From contig JBBSQX010000001.1 in NCBI GenBank assembly GCA_038243605.1, positions 1 to 64,000 on the forward strand: 64,000 nt of DNA, read 5' to 3'. Positions within the stretch are counted from its first letter, which is position 1; every line of letters starts with the position of its first letter. Shown one piece after another: positions 32,664-41,925 of the stretch. The notes beneath the pieces were generated by a model, which searched no databases, had not been told where the DNA came from, and was given only the letters and a program-made list of their open reading frames with translations. This DNA is from Terrimesophilobacter sp038243605. Its GTDB lineage: Bacteria; Actinomycetota; Actinomycetes; Actinomycetales; Microbacteriaceae. The translations under genes were made by a program, and so were the position numbers.

Positions 32664-35135
32664 TCAGCGTCGGGACTGAAGTCGAGTGGCCAAATATGGA
32701 CCGGTAATGCTGCCAGTGTCAGCCGCCACCTCGGCTGGCGTACCTGTTGCGACCACCATGCCTCCACTTTCTCCACCGCCCGGGCCCAGATCAATAACCC
32801 AGTCAGCGGAGGCAATTGCGTCGAGATCGTGCTCCACCACCACCACGGTGTTGCCGGCGTCGACCAAAGCGTGGAGCTGCCGCATCAGAAGAGCGACATC
32901 CGCGGGGTGCAGACCGGCGGTAGGTTCGTCGAGCAGGTAGAGGGTATGACCGCGGCGCGCACGCTGCAGTTCGGTGGCGATCTTGATGCGCTGCGCTTCA
33001 CCGCCGCTCAATTCCGTGGCTGGCTGCCCAAGCCGAAGGTAGCCGAGCCCGACGTCGCGCAAGGTTTCCAGACTGCGGGATGCCCCGGTGACGCTCGAAA
33101 AGAACTTCGCAGCTTCGTCCACCGACATGCGCAGAATCTCCGCGATGTTCTTGCCGTGCCAGTACACCTCGAGCGTCTGAGGGTTGTAACGTGCGCCCTT
33201 GCAGGTGGGGCAGGGGCCGTAGGTGCCAGGCAGGAACAACAACTCCACCTCCACGAAGCCTTCGCCTTGACATGTCGGGCAGCGGCCCTCGGCCACGTTG
33301 AACGAGAACCGTCCGGGCGTCCAGCCCCGCGCCTTAGCATCATCTGTGGCGGCGAACAGCTTTCGCACCACGTCAAACATTCCGGTGTACGTGGCCAAAG
33401 TAGATCGGGGTGTTCGGCCAATCGGACGCTGGTCCACCCTCACGAGACGGTTGAACGCTTCGAGCCCGTTGATGTCGATCGGCTCGACGTCAAGATGTGC
33501 ATCCTCCTCCTCATCCGGCAGAAGATTGAGCCAGCGGCGCACCATCTCAGACAAGACTTGAGTAACGAGCGTGGACTTACCGGAGCCTGACACCCCGGTG
33601 ACGGCCGTCAGTACACAAAGGGGGAACTGCACCGCGAGGTCGTGAAGATTGTGACGAGTGACGCCGGTCAGCTGTAACCAACCATCTGGCTGCCGAGGCT
33701 CGTGTTCACGTGACTCGATGCGTCCGAACAAATACTGGCTGGTGATCGACTCCGCAACCTGCTCAAGTCCAGCCACCGGACCGCTGTAGATGACGTGCCC
33801 GCCACCCTCGCCTGCAGTAGGCCCGATGTCGACGATCCAGTCGGCACGACGCACCACGTCCATGTCATGTTCGACAACGAAGAGAGAGTTGCCTGAGACC
33901 TTTAGCCGTTCCAAGACGTCGAGGAGTGGCTCCGCGTCTGCCGGGTGCAGCCCAGCAGACGGCTCGTCAAGTACGTAGACCACACCAAAAAGTCCGGACC
34001 GCAGTTGAGTGGCAATGCGCAGTCGTTGCGCCTCCCCCGGTGAGAGCGTCGTGGACCGGCGCCCCAGACTCAGGTATCCGAGACCCAGATCGAGCAACAC
34101 CTCGATGCGGGCGACGAGGTCGGTCGAGATCCGCTCCGCGACCTCAGTAGTCTCGCCAGAGGCAGACGATGAAATCGCAGACGTGACGTGGGTCTGTTCA
34201 GCAAGGGGCCGCAGAAGGTCGGCCACATCGGTCAATGGCAAATCATTGATCGCCGCGATGGTGTGACCGGCGATCGTGACATTCAGCGCGTCGACACGCA
34301 GCCCACTCCCGTGGCACTGGGGGCAGGTGATGCTCTCGGTGAAGCGCAACGCCTTGTCGCGCATCTGCTGGCTTTGCGAATCGGCCAACACGTGCATGAT
34401 GTGCTTGCGCGCGCTCCAGAACTTACCTTTATATCCATGATCGATACGATCAGCCTGTGGTTGGATGAAAACCTTAGGCTGCTCGTCCGTGAACAGCAAC
34501 CAGTCCCGCTCCTTTTGGCTGAGCGTGTGCCACGGTGCATCGATGTCAATGCCCAGGCCGTTGACGATGCTGCGCTGGTTTGCACCCTGCCACGCGCCCG
34601 GCCACGCAGCAATTGCTCCGTCACGAATGCTCAATGAAGTGTCAGGGACCATTAACTCCGTCGTGACGTCGTGAACGACACCTAACCCGTGACACCGTTG
34701 GCACGCGCCAGCGACAGTGTTCGGCGAGAAGGATTCCGCCTCCAACATTGGCGCACCGGCCGGGTAGGTGCCCGCGCGGGAGTAGAGCATGCGCACCAGG
34801 TTGGACAGGGTGGTGATAGTGCCGACGCTGGAGCGCGAACTGGGAGCGCCCCGTCGTTGTTGCAACGCGACGGCGGGCGGCAGACCGGTGATCTCGGTGA
34901 CGTGCGGCGCGCCCACCTGTTGCAGAAGTCGGCGCGCGTAGGGGGCGACCGATTCGAAGTAGCGTCGCTGCGCCTCGGCGTACAGTGTGCCGAATGCCAG
35001 AGACGACTTGCCAGAGCCGGACACCCCGGTGAACGCGACAAAGGAGTCTCGAGGAATGTCGACATCAACGCTTTTGAGGTTGTTCTCCGTAGCGCCTCGC
35101 ACCTGCACGAACCCGACTTTTACTGAGTCTGCCAT
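32664..35135 (-). CDS. UvrA-like ATPase (class II UvrA/drug-resistance type)
   Basis: An 823-residue tandem ABC ATPase related to the excinuclease UvrA. Walker A motifs are TGVSGSGKSSLAFGTLY and TGVSGSGKSTLVTQVL. Signature sequences LSPGEAQRLRIATQL and LSGGEAQRIKIATEL are both present. Zinc-type CxxC pairs occur in CQRCHGLG, CPQCHGSG and CPTCQGEG. It is shorter than the ~950-residue repair UvrA, as in UvrA2/DrrC-like proteins implicated in tolerance to DNA-binding drugs. It is probably not the housekeeping uvrA. The stop codon lies in a five-base-pair hairpin (32659-32671). Confidence 0.88.
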   Translation of the reverse strand: MADSVKVGFVQVRGATENNLKSVDVDIPRDSFVAFTGVSGSGKSSLAFGTLYAEAQRRYFESVAPYARRLLQQVGAPHVTEITGLPPAVALQQRRGAPSSRSSVGTITTLSNLVRMLYSRAGTYPAGAPMLEAESFSPNTVAGACQRCHGLGVVHDVTTELMVPDTSLSIRDGAIAAWPGAWQGANQRSIVNGLGIDIDAPWHTLSQKERDWLLFTDEQPKVFIQPQADRIDHGYKGKFWSARKHIMHVLADSQSQQMRDKALRFTESITCPQCHGSGLRVDALNVTIAGHTIAAINDLPLTDVADLLRPLAEQTHVTSAISSSASGETTEVAERISTDLVARIEVLLDLGLGYLSLGRRSTTLSPGEAQRLRIATQLRSGLFGVVYVLDEPSAGLHPADAEPLLDVLERLKVSGNSLFVVEHDMDVVRRADWIVDIGPTAGEGGGHVIYSGPVAGLEQVAESITSQYLFGRIESREHEPRQPDGWLQLTGVTRHNLHDLAVQFPLCVLTAVTGVSGSGKSTLVTQVLSEMVRRWLNLLPDEEEDAHLDVEPIDINGLEAFNRLVRVDQRPIGRTPRSTLATYTGMFDVVRKLFAATDDAKARGWTPGRFSFNVAEGRCPTCQGEGFVEVELLFLPGTYGPCPTCKGARYNPQTLEVYWHGKNIAEILRMSVDEAAKFFSSVTGASRSLETLRDVGLGYLRLGQPATELSGGEAQRIKIATELQRARRGHTLYLLDEPTAGLHPADVALLMRQLHALVDAGNTVVVVEHDLDAIASADWVIDLGPGGGESGGMVVATGTPAEVAADTGSITGPYLATRLQSRR

Positions 35136-35302
35136 TCATAAAACCTACTCGGAGGGTATGCGCGTATCGGCGACATGCGAAACGGGCCGGGTTGGCTTCG
35201 CCTTTGAGCGAACATTTTCATTATTGGGCGACGCGTGGGTTAACTATGGCGGATCACAACCACGGAAACTAGGATCGCAGAAACCGCGCGTAGGGAGTAC
35301 AG

Positions 35303-36193
35303 ATGAGGCAAGTACCAGTCCTCAAGATGATCGATCGTCTCGAAGACGCCACAGCCCTTGATCCAATAGTCGAGAAAACAAAGAGAATCGTCGACGCAGC
35401 GCTACGGCCACGATGGTTGCGCGACATGCTGCACGGCGTTCCGATTGGTCATCCAGTGCATCCGTTGGCCGCGCAGGTGCCGTTGGGAAGCTGGGTTTCC
35501 GCCGCCATACTCGACGCGGTCCCCGGCACAGAACGTGCGGCTCGCACACTCATTGGCGTGGGCGTTTTGGCCGCAGTGCCGACGGCCGTGGCCGGTTACA
35601 ACGACTGGTCACAACTTCACGTGCAGCAGCAGCGTGTGGGCGTTGTGCATTCTGTCACCAATCTTCTTGCGACAGGCCTCTTCGCAATCTCTTTCGTTCA
35701 ACGCAGTCGCGGCAAGCACGCGAGCGGCAAATTGTTCAGTTACGCGGGCCTCGCCATGGCGGCTGGCGGAGGTTTTCTGGGCGGACATTTGACCTATCGT
35801 CAGGCGGCCGGGGTCAACCATACAGAGGACGTCCCGCATCTGTTCCCCGAAGGATGGCAGCCGCTAGCGACCCTGGATGATATTGCTGATGGCGAACTCG
35901 AGCATCACGTTGTGGAAAACACCTCACTCTTGGTCTTTCGTCAAGGCGACGACATCCACGTATTGGCGGATGTTTGTAGCCACCTTTCTGGCCCTCTCCA
36001 CGAAGGCAAAATTGTCGACGGAGTCGATGCGTCAGGTGAAAGCACCGCGTGTGTTGAATGCCCGTGGCATCAGAGCGTTTTTTCACTCCACACGGGTGAG
36101 GTGATCCACGGACCGGCCACGAGCGCGCAACCAAAATTTGACGCGCGAATCACCAATGGCATGGTCGAGATTTGTTTACCGGAAGCGGGCTGA
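35303..36193 (+). CDS. DUF2231 membrane domain fused to a Rieske 2Fe-2S domain
   Basis: A 296-residue protein. Residues about 45-170 are a DUF2231 domain with IGHPVHPLAAQVPLGSW and three or four hydrophobic helices. The C-terminal 110 residues form a Rieske domain with CSHLSGPLHEG and CPWHQSVFSLHTG, the two Cys/His pairs that bind the cluster. The topology places an iron-sulphur domain beside the membrane, suggesting electron transfer. The ATG follows AGGGAG. It is divergent from the UvrA-like gene, 167 bp away. Confidence 0.88.
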   Translation: MRQVPVLKMIDRLEDATALDPIVEKTKRIVDAALRPRWLRDMLHGVPIGHPVHPLAAQVPLGSWVSAAILDAVPGTERAARTLIGVGVLAAVPTAVAGYNDWSQLHVQQQRVGVVHSVTNLLATGLFAISFVQRSRGKHASGKLFSYAGLAMAAGGGFLGGHLTYRQAAGVNHTEDVPHLFPEGWQPLATLDDIADGELEHHVVENTSLLVFRQGDDIHVLADVCSHLSGPLHEGKIVDGVDASGESTACVECPWHQSVFSLHTGEVIHGPATSAQPKFDARITNGMVEICLPEAG

Positions 36194-36399
36194 CGAACTC
36201 ATTCGCCACACCCCAGATGCAAACAGGGAGCGTTCTGTTGCCGCTGATGTTTCGTTATCGCGCCACAAGCCTGAGAATTCTATGAGAACTGTTGCGGTCA
36301 AAATCTGGACGAAGCTATGGTGTGAAAAATACGTAGTGACTGACGTTTGCGACATTTCGCAGGCGAAGGAGGCTCCGGACGCAGACGAAGGAGGCTTCG

Positions 36400-38079
36400 A
36401 TGCTGGCGCTGAAAGTTGAGTTGCAGCCAGCACGACGCAGGCTGCGCTTTGCACTCGCGTTCGGCCTCGCGGTAGTCACCGCAGTCGCAATGACAGGCTG
36501 CAGCATCAAGATACATTCCCAGCCTGACCCCTCCATCGGCGCTGACACCATGCTCGTGTCAGGAGATACCGGTTCACCCACATTCCAGCGGGTATTCAAC
36601 CCATATCTCCCGAACAAGCGCACCGCCACTAACTACGTCTTTGAGCCTCTCATTCTGCAGAATCCGCTCAACGGTGATCTCACTCCGTGGCTCGCATCGG
36701 AGTACACACAGCCTGATGCGTCGACGATCGATATGACAATTCGGTCTGGGGTGCTCTGGAGCGACGGGAACAAGATGACCGTCGACGATGTCGCCTTCAC
36801 CTTCGCTCTGCTGAAGAAATTCCCCGCTCTCGATACTTTCGGCGCGTGGTCAAACCTCGCGAGCGTTGAAGTGAAAGACGATCACGCCATCTTCCATCTA
36901 AAGAGCCCCGATTCGCCGGCCATCGGCATCATCGGCCAAACCTTGATCGTCTCGGAGAACCACTGGAAGGACGTGAAGGAACCCGCAACCTTTCAAGACC
37001 CCGATCCAGTGGGCACCGGTCCTTTCATGGTTGGTGCTTTCGCTCCTCAGCAGTATTCGATGGATCGAAACCCGCAGTACTGGCAAGTGGAGAAAGTCGA
37101 GATGAAACACCTTGTGTTCCCTGCGACGAATACCCAACTTGACCTCGTCGCTAAAGGTTATGACTGGGGGTACGCGTTCATCTCCGACGTCGAGGGAACC
37201 TGGGGCGAAGCGAACTCGCACAACGAATGGTGGTTCCCCGCCGGTGGGGTCATCTCGCTCATCCCAAATCTCACCAAGCCCCCATTCGACGATGTGAATC
37301 TGCGTCAAGGGATATCCCACGCACTGGATCGCACCCGCATAGCTGACACCGCGACCGAGGGGTACATGAAGGAGGCGACGACCCTTGGGCTGCTGCTGCC
37401 GAACCAAAAGAAGTTCCTTGACCCGTCTATCGCAGATAGTGGGCTCATCACCCAGGATAAGGATGCCGCGCTCGCCAGTTTCGAGAAGGCCGGTTACACA
37501 ATGCAGGGGAACCAACTCGTGAACTCATCCGGTGAGCAGCTTTCCTTCGCCATCACGACAGCCAACGGCTACACCGACTGGCTCCGTGCGGTTCAAGAAG
37601 TGCGCAAGCAGCTCGATGAGGTCGGCATAAAAGTCACCGTGAAGGCACCACAGCCTGCTGGATATCAGTCGGCAATCGCGAATGGCGACTTCGAAATGGC
37701 GATGGGCGGCACCGGCGCAGGAGACGTATTCCAGGCCTACAACAACCTGCTTTCCTCGAATTTTTACGCACCCTCTGGCGAGCAGGCGGTAAACAACTTC
37801 GAGCGATTCGAGAGTGCGGATGCGGACCGGCTGCTCGCCGAATACCAAGCAACCACTGACGCCGACAAGCAGAAACAGATCATCTACGAGTTGCAGAAGA
37901 TCACCTACGACGAGTTGCCGGTAATTGGGCTGTATTACGGCGGTCTTTGGGGCCTCTTCAGTACTCAAAAGTACACGGGGTGGCCAAGCGAGCAAGACCC
38001 GTACATGGCACCCCAGACCTATGGCGTGCCACCGCTTTCTATCCTTACTCACCTGAAACGCAACAGTGATAACCAATGA
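36400..38079 (+). CDS. Opp/Dpp-type ABC transporter substrate-binding lipoprotein
   Basis: A 559-residue family-5 solute-binding protein. A basic N-terminus, a hydrophobic stretch and the lipobox VAMTGC give a lipid-anchored extracellular protein. Typical SBP_bac_5 segments are YVFEPLILQNPLNGDLTPWLASEY, and DPDPVGTGPFMVG. Although the fold is the peptide-binding type, the beta-glucosidase in the same operon points to cello-oligosaccharides or other beta-glucosides, as known for Opp-like sugar transporters. AAGGAGG precedes the ATG. A weak promoter (TTGCGG 36292, TATGGT 36316) lies upstream. The stop overlaps the next start by four bases. Confidence 0.9.
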   Translation: MLALKVELQPARRRLRFALAFGLAVVTAVAMTGCSIKIHSQPDPSIGADTMLVSGDTGSPTFQRVFNPYLPNKRTATNYVFEPLILQNPLNGDLTPWLASEYTQPDASTIDMTIRSGVLWSDGNKMTVDDVAFTFALLKKFPALDTFGAWSNLASVEVKDDHAIFHLKSPDSPAIGIIGQTLIVSENHWKDVKEPATFQDPDPVGTGPFMVGAFAPQQYSMDRNPQYWQVEKVEMKHLVFPATNTQLDLVAKGYDWGYAFISDVEGTWGEANSHNEWWFPAGGVISLIPNLTKPPFDDVNLRQGISHALDRTRIADTATEGYMKEATTLGLLLPNQKKFLDPSIADSGLITQDKDAALASFEKAGYTMQGNQLVNSSGEQLSFAITTANGYTDWLRAVQEVRKQLDEVGIKVTVKAPQPAGYQSAIANGDFEMAMGGTGAGDVFQAYNNLLSSNFYAPSGEQAVNNFERFESADADRLLAEYQATTDADKQKQIIYELQKITYDELPVIGLYYGGLWGLFSTQKYTGWPSEQDPYMAPQTYGVPPLSILTHLKRNSDNQ

Positions 38080-39131
38080 CTGACTCGGTGGTAGACACAA
38101 AGGCCGGGCGGGTAGAGCAGCAGCCCCGGGCGCCAATCCTGTCCGCGTCCTTGCGGTACTGGCTCGGCAAGCTCGGGTTGTTCGTGCTTACCCTGTGGGC
38201 GGCGGTGACGCTGAACTTCATCCTGCCGAGATTGATGCCGGGCTCGCCCGCGGACGCTGCGATTGCGCGACTGTCGCAGAGTGGCCCCGTCTCGGCGGCA
38301 ACAAAGCACGCGATTGAGGCACAACTCGGTCTACCGACCGGCAACATCCTGCAGCAATACGTCGACTACCTGCATCAGATGGTGACACTCAATTTTGGTG
38401 TCTCGTACACATTCTTTCCCGAATCGGTGTGGTCTCTTGTTTCACGCGCCTTGCCCTACACGATCATTCTTGTCGGGGTCACGACAGTTCTCGCGTTCAT
38501 CATCGGCACACTGTTGGGCGTGGCGGCAGCGTGGCGACGAGGCACGTGGCGCGACTCCGTCTCGACCGTGACGGGGAGCTTCCTCAGCGCATTCCCGTAC
38601 TTTTGGGTCGCGTTGCTGCTGCTATTTTTTCTCGGCTACGTAGCGCACCTGTTCCCGACCTCTGGGGCGTACGCGCCGACGGTGGAACCGAATCTCTCGT
38701 TCGCGTTTTTTGGTGATGCTCTGTACCACGCAGCTCTTCCGGCATTGACACTATTTATTACGTCGCTCGGTGGCTGGATCCTCGGCATGCGCAACACCAT
38801 GATCAATACTCTTGGCGACGACTACATCACGTTTGCCGAAGCGAACGGACTGAAAGGCCATACGGTGGCTCTTCGCTACGCAGCACGCAACGCGATCCTG
38901 CCGAACCTCACCGGGTTTGGGCTCGCGCTGGGCGGCGTAGTCGGTGGCTCGATCTTGGTCGAAATGGTCTTCGGCTACCCAGGAGTCGGTTACCTGCTTT
39001 TCAACGCGGTGATCAACCAGGACTACCCGCTCATGCAAGCCCTGTTCCTTATCATCACGATTAGCGTGCTCGTCGCGAATTTCCTTGTCGACATTCTGTA
39101 CGGAATTCTAGATCCGAGGACCCGCCGATGA
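38076..39131 (+). CDS. Opp/Dpp-type ABC transporter permease (DppB-like)
   Basis: A 351-residue permease with six predicted helices. The first helix ends in LNFILPRLMPGSPAD, a hallmark of DppB/OppB. The EAA loop is seen at FAEANGLKGHTVALRYAARNAILPNLTGFG. The starting ATG overlaps the binding-protein stop (ATGA) and its own stop overlaps the next permease in the same way. Confidence 0.93.
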   Translation: MTDSVVDTKAGRVEQQPRAPILSASLRYWLGKLGLFVLTLWAAVTLNFILPRLMPGSPADAAIARLSQSGPVSAATKHAIEAQLGLPTGNILQQYVDYLHQMVTLNFGVSYTFFPESVWSLVSRALPYTIILVGVTTVLAFIIGTLLGVAAAWRRGTWRDSVSTVTGSFLSAFPYFWVALLLLFFLGYVAHLFPTSGAYAPTVEPNLSFAFFGDALYHAALPALTLFITSLGGWILGMRNTMINTLGDDYITFAEANGLKGHTVALRYAARNAILPNLTGFGLALGGVVGGSILVEMVFGYPGVGYLLFNAVINQDYPLMQALFLIITISVLVANFLVDILYGILDPRTRR

Positions 39132-40168
39132 CTGACACGTACGCGGTACGAATCCCCAAAGACCCGGGATCAAAACCAAACCTGTTCCGCTCGCTGGCAC
39201 GCTCATTCTCTGTGGTCTGGTCGAATGGCAAAGCCCGCGTCGGCATCATCATGCTTGGTGTCTTCATTCTGGTCGCCATTTTTGCGCCGCTCCTGGCGCC
39301 GTATGGTGCTTCGGTCAACACGTTCGACCGCAGCGCGGATGCCTCGGCGGCACACTGGCTGGGAACCACGGCTGCCGGTGAGGATGTGCTCAGCCAGCTC
39401 ATCTATGGAGCCCAGATTAGTGTGCTTGTCGGATTCGTGGCCGGCGGATTCGCGACCATCGTCGCGGTCATCATCGGCCTCGGCTGGGGCTATCTGCGCG
39501 GCTTCACGAGCGACACCATCAACTTCATTGTGAACCTGTTCCTCGTGATCCCCGCACTGCCACTGATGATCGTGATCGCGACCTACCTTCAAAATGGCGG
39601 CATCGCGGTGATCATCATCGTGATCATCATCACCGGCTGGGCGTGGGGTGCGCGAGTTTTGCGAAGTCAGACTCAGTCGCTTCGTGGTCGCGACTTCGTG
39701 ACCGCCGCACGGTTCTCGGGAGACGGCGCACTGCGGATCATTTTCCGCGAGATTCTCCCCAATATGATCTCGATCATCGCCGCCAGCTTTTTCGGCGCCG
39801 CAACTGCGGCCATCCTTGCGGAGGCTGGCCTAGAGTTTCTGGGCCTTGGCGATTCGAGTGTCGTCAGTTGGGGCACGATGCTCTACTGGGCACAGAATTC
39901 CAGCGCGTTGCTGACCGGGCAGTGGGTGCTGCTGCTCGCTCCGGGCCTCTGTATTGCCCTTCTTGCCGTCAGTCTGACACTCATCAACTTTGGTGTGGAT
40001 GCGATCAGCAACCCACGCCTGCGCGACTCGACACAGCGTCGCCGTCGCGGATCGGACGACACACCCACACCCACTGACCAGTCGGGGGGCGACGCGGACC
40101 GTCAGTTCGGTGAAGCAACTGACGGCGCCGACAACCTCGAAGTGAACGTACGGCAGGGACAGCAATGA
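39128..40168 (+). CDS. Opp/Dpp-type ABC transporter permease (DppC-like)
   Basis: A 346-residue permease. The N-terminal helix GIIMLGVFILVAIFAPLLAPYG with the following HWLGTTAAGEDVLSQLIYGAQISVLVG-type stretch (for example HWLGTTAAGEDVLSQLIYG) is diagnostic for DppC/OppC. The EAA loop is RDFVTAARFSGDGALRIIFREILPN. A hydrophilic C-terminal tail of about 45 residues, rich in Asp and Gly, is longer than usual. It overlaps both neighbours by ATGA. Confidence 0.93.
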   Translation: MTDTYAVRIPKDPGSKPNLFRSLARSFSVVWSNGKARVGIIMLGVFILVAIFAPLLAPYGASVNTFDRSADASAAHWLGTTAAGEDVLSQLIYGAQISVLVGFVAGGFATIVAVIIGLGWGYLRGFTSDTINFIVNLFLVIPALPLMIVIATYLQNGGIAVIIIVIIITGWAWGARVLRSQTQSLRGRDFVTAARFSGDGALRIIFREILPNMISIIAASFFGAATAAILAEAGLEFLGLGDSSVVSWGTMLYWAQNSSALLTGQWVLLLAPGLCIALLAVSLTLINFGVDAISNPRLRDSTQRRRRGSDDTPTPTDQSGGDADRQFGEATDGADNLEVNVRQGQQ

Positions 40169-41925
40169 GTTCAACGACGACTAACCGCGAACAGGATGAT
40201 GGCGTGCCGGCCGATGGCACCTCGAGTGATGACGTGTTGCTTGACGTACGCAATCTTTCTGTAGCGTACGAGTCTTCGGATGCTCCCTCCGTGCAGGCGG
40301 TCGACCGGGTATCGTTCTCGCTACGCAGGGGTGAGTTTGTAGGACTTGTTGGTGAGTCAGGGTCAGGCAAGTCCACTCTCGGCTTCGCGATCACTCGGCT
40401 GCAGAAGCCTCCGGCGGTGACCACGGGAGGCAGTGTCGTCTTCGACGGCCACGACATCCGCGACATGGATACTGAGACGCTGCGTCGGCAACGGCAGGGC
40501 GGGTTCGCCATAGTGCTGCAATCAGGGATGAACGCCCTGAACCCGGTGCGAACCATCGGGCACCACTTCACCGATATTTTTCGGGCCCACGGGCACGTTG
40601 AGCGTGGGGAATGGAAGGATCGCGCCCAATACCTCGTCGGCAAGGTAGAGCTGCCACCAGGGGTGCTCGACCGTTACCCCGACGAACTCTCTGGCGGCAT
40701 GCGCCAGCGCGTATCGATAGCACTAGCGTTATCGCTTGAACCTCAGCTGATGGTCTTCGACGAACCGACTACCGCGCTCGACGTTCTCGTGCAGCACGCA
40801 GTGATGGACACTATTGCTGCGCTGCAGGAATCTGAGGGTTTCACCGCGATCTTGATCAGCCACGATGTGGGCGTTGTTCTCGAAGCGACAGAGCGAGTGC
40901 TCGTGATGCACGAAGGCCGAATTGTCGAAGACGCGCCGAGTGACAAAATACTCAGCGACCCGCAAAACGATTACACCAAAATGCTGCTCAGTCACTACGC
41001 GGACCCGCGTGCCAAGGAAGTGTCGCTACCAGGTTTCGAACATTTCATCCGTGATGAGGGCAAGACCGCCGAGGGCGCGAGCGGGGGAACAGGGCGAGCG
41101 TCGCGCAGCCTCGTGGTCGAGAACCTTTCTAAAACCTACCCGGCGCCACGGCGAGGCGAGAACCCTGTGCGCGCAGTACGGGATGTGTCGTTCACGCTGG
41201 AGCCCGGTCAGGCTCTATCGCTTGTCGGCCAGTCCGGTTCTGGAAAGTCGACCATCGCGAAGCTCATCACTGGTGTGGAGAAGCCAACAAGTGGCAGAAT
41301 CACGTTCGGCGATCTCGACATCGTCGCGCTGCCGCGGCGAAAGATGCGCAGGCTGCACGAGGACGTGCAGATGATCTTTCAGGATCCCTATTCCGCGCAG
41401 AACCCGGTTCTCACGGTGGAGTATCAGCTCTCGCGGCCGATCCGAAACTTCACGAAACTCCGTGGCAACGATGCGCGTGCCGAGGTGCGGCACCTGCTCG
41501 AGACGGTGGGGCTTACCCCCGCGGAGGACTTCGTGGCAAAACTGCCTCACCAGCTCTCGGGTGGCCAACGCCAGCGCGTCGTCGTTGCGCGTGCCTTGGC
41601 GTGCAACCCCCAGGTCATCATTGCGGACGAGCCCGTCTCGATGCTGGATGTAACGTTGCGGGCTGGGGTGTTGAAACTGATCGAAGACCTTCGCCGCGAG
41701 CGGGGCGTGTCGCTGCTCTACATCACGCATGATCTGCTGAGCGCGAGACTCGTCACTGATGAGATTCTTGTGCTGAACGACGGCGAGATTGTCGAGCGAG
41801 GTGCCACCGCCGACGTAATGCTGGATCCACAGGAGGAGTACACGAAGGCACTTCTTGACGCGATCCCAAACCCGGCTAAGGCTCATGCCGAGCGGGCACG
41901 GCGGCACCAGAAAACGGAACAGTAA
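40165..41925 (+). CDS. Fused Opp/Dpp-type ABC ATPase (two nucleotide-binding domains)
   Basis: A 586-residue protein that joins the two ATPases usually encoded by dppD and dppF. Domain one has GESGSGKSTLGFAI, LSGGMRQRVSIALAL and LMVFDEPTTALD. Domain two has GQSGSGKSTIAKLI, LSGGQRQRVVVARAL and VIIADEPVSMLD. The linker near residues 290-310 is Gly/Ala-rich. The fusion supplies both ATP sites of the importer. It overlaps the permease by four bases, and its stop shares one base with the beta-glucosidase start (TAATG). Confidence 0.93.
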   Translation: MSSTTTNREQDDGVPADGTSSDDVLLDVRNLSVAYESSDAPSVQAVDRVSFSLRRGEFVGLVGESGSGKSTLGFAITRLQKPPAVTTGGSVVFDGHDIRDMDTETLRRQRQGGFAIVLQSGMNALNPVRTIGHHFTDIFRAHGHVERGEWKDRAQYLVGKVELPPGVLDRYPDELSGGMRQRVSIALALSLEPQLMVFDEPTTALDVLVQHAVMDTIAALQESEGFTAILISHDVGVVLEATERVLVMHEGRIVEDAPSDKILSDPQNDYTKMLLSHYADPRAKEVSLPGFEHFIRDEGKTAEGASGGTGRASRSLVVENLSKTYPAPRRGENPVRAVRDVSFTLEPGQALSLVGQSGSGKSTIAKLITGVEKPTSGRITFGDLDIVALPRRKMRRLHEDVQMIFQDPYSAQNPVLTVEYQLSRPIRNFTKLRGNDARAEVRHLLETVGLTPAEDFVAKLPHQLSGGQRQRVVVARALACNPQVIIADEPVSMLDVTLRAGVLKLIEDLRRERGVSLLYITHDLLSARLVTDEILVLNDGEIVERGATADVMLDPQEEYTKALLDAIPNPAKAHAERARRHQKTEQ

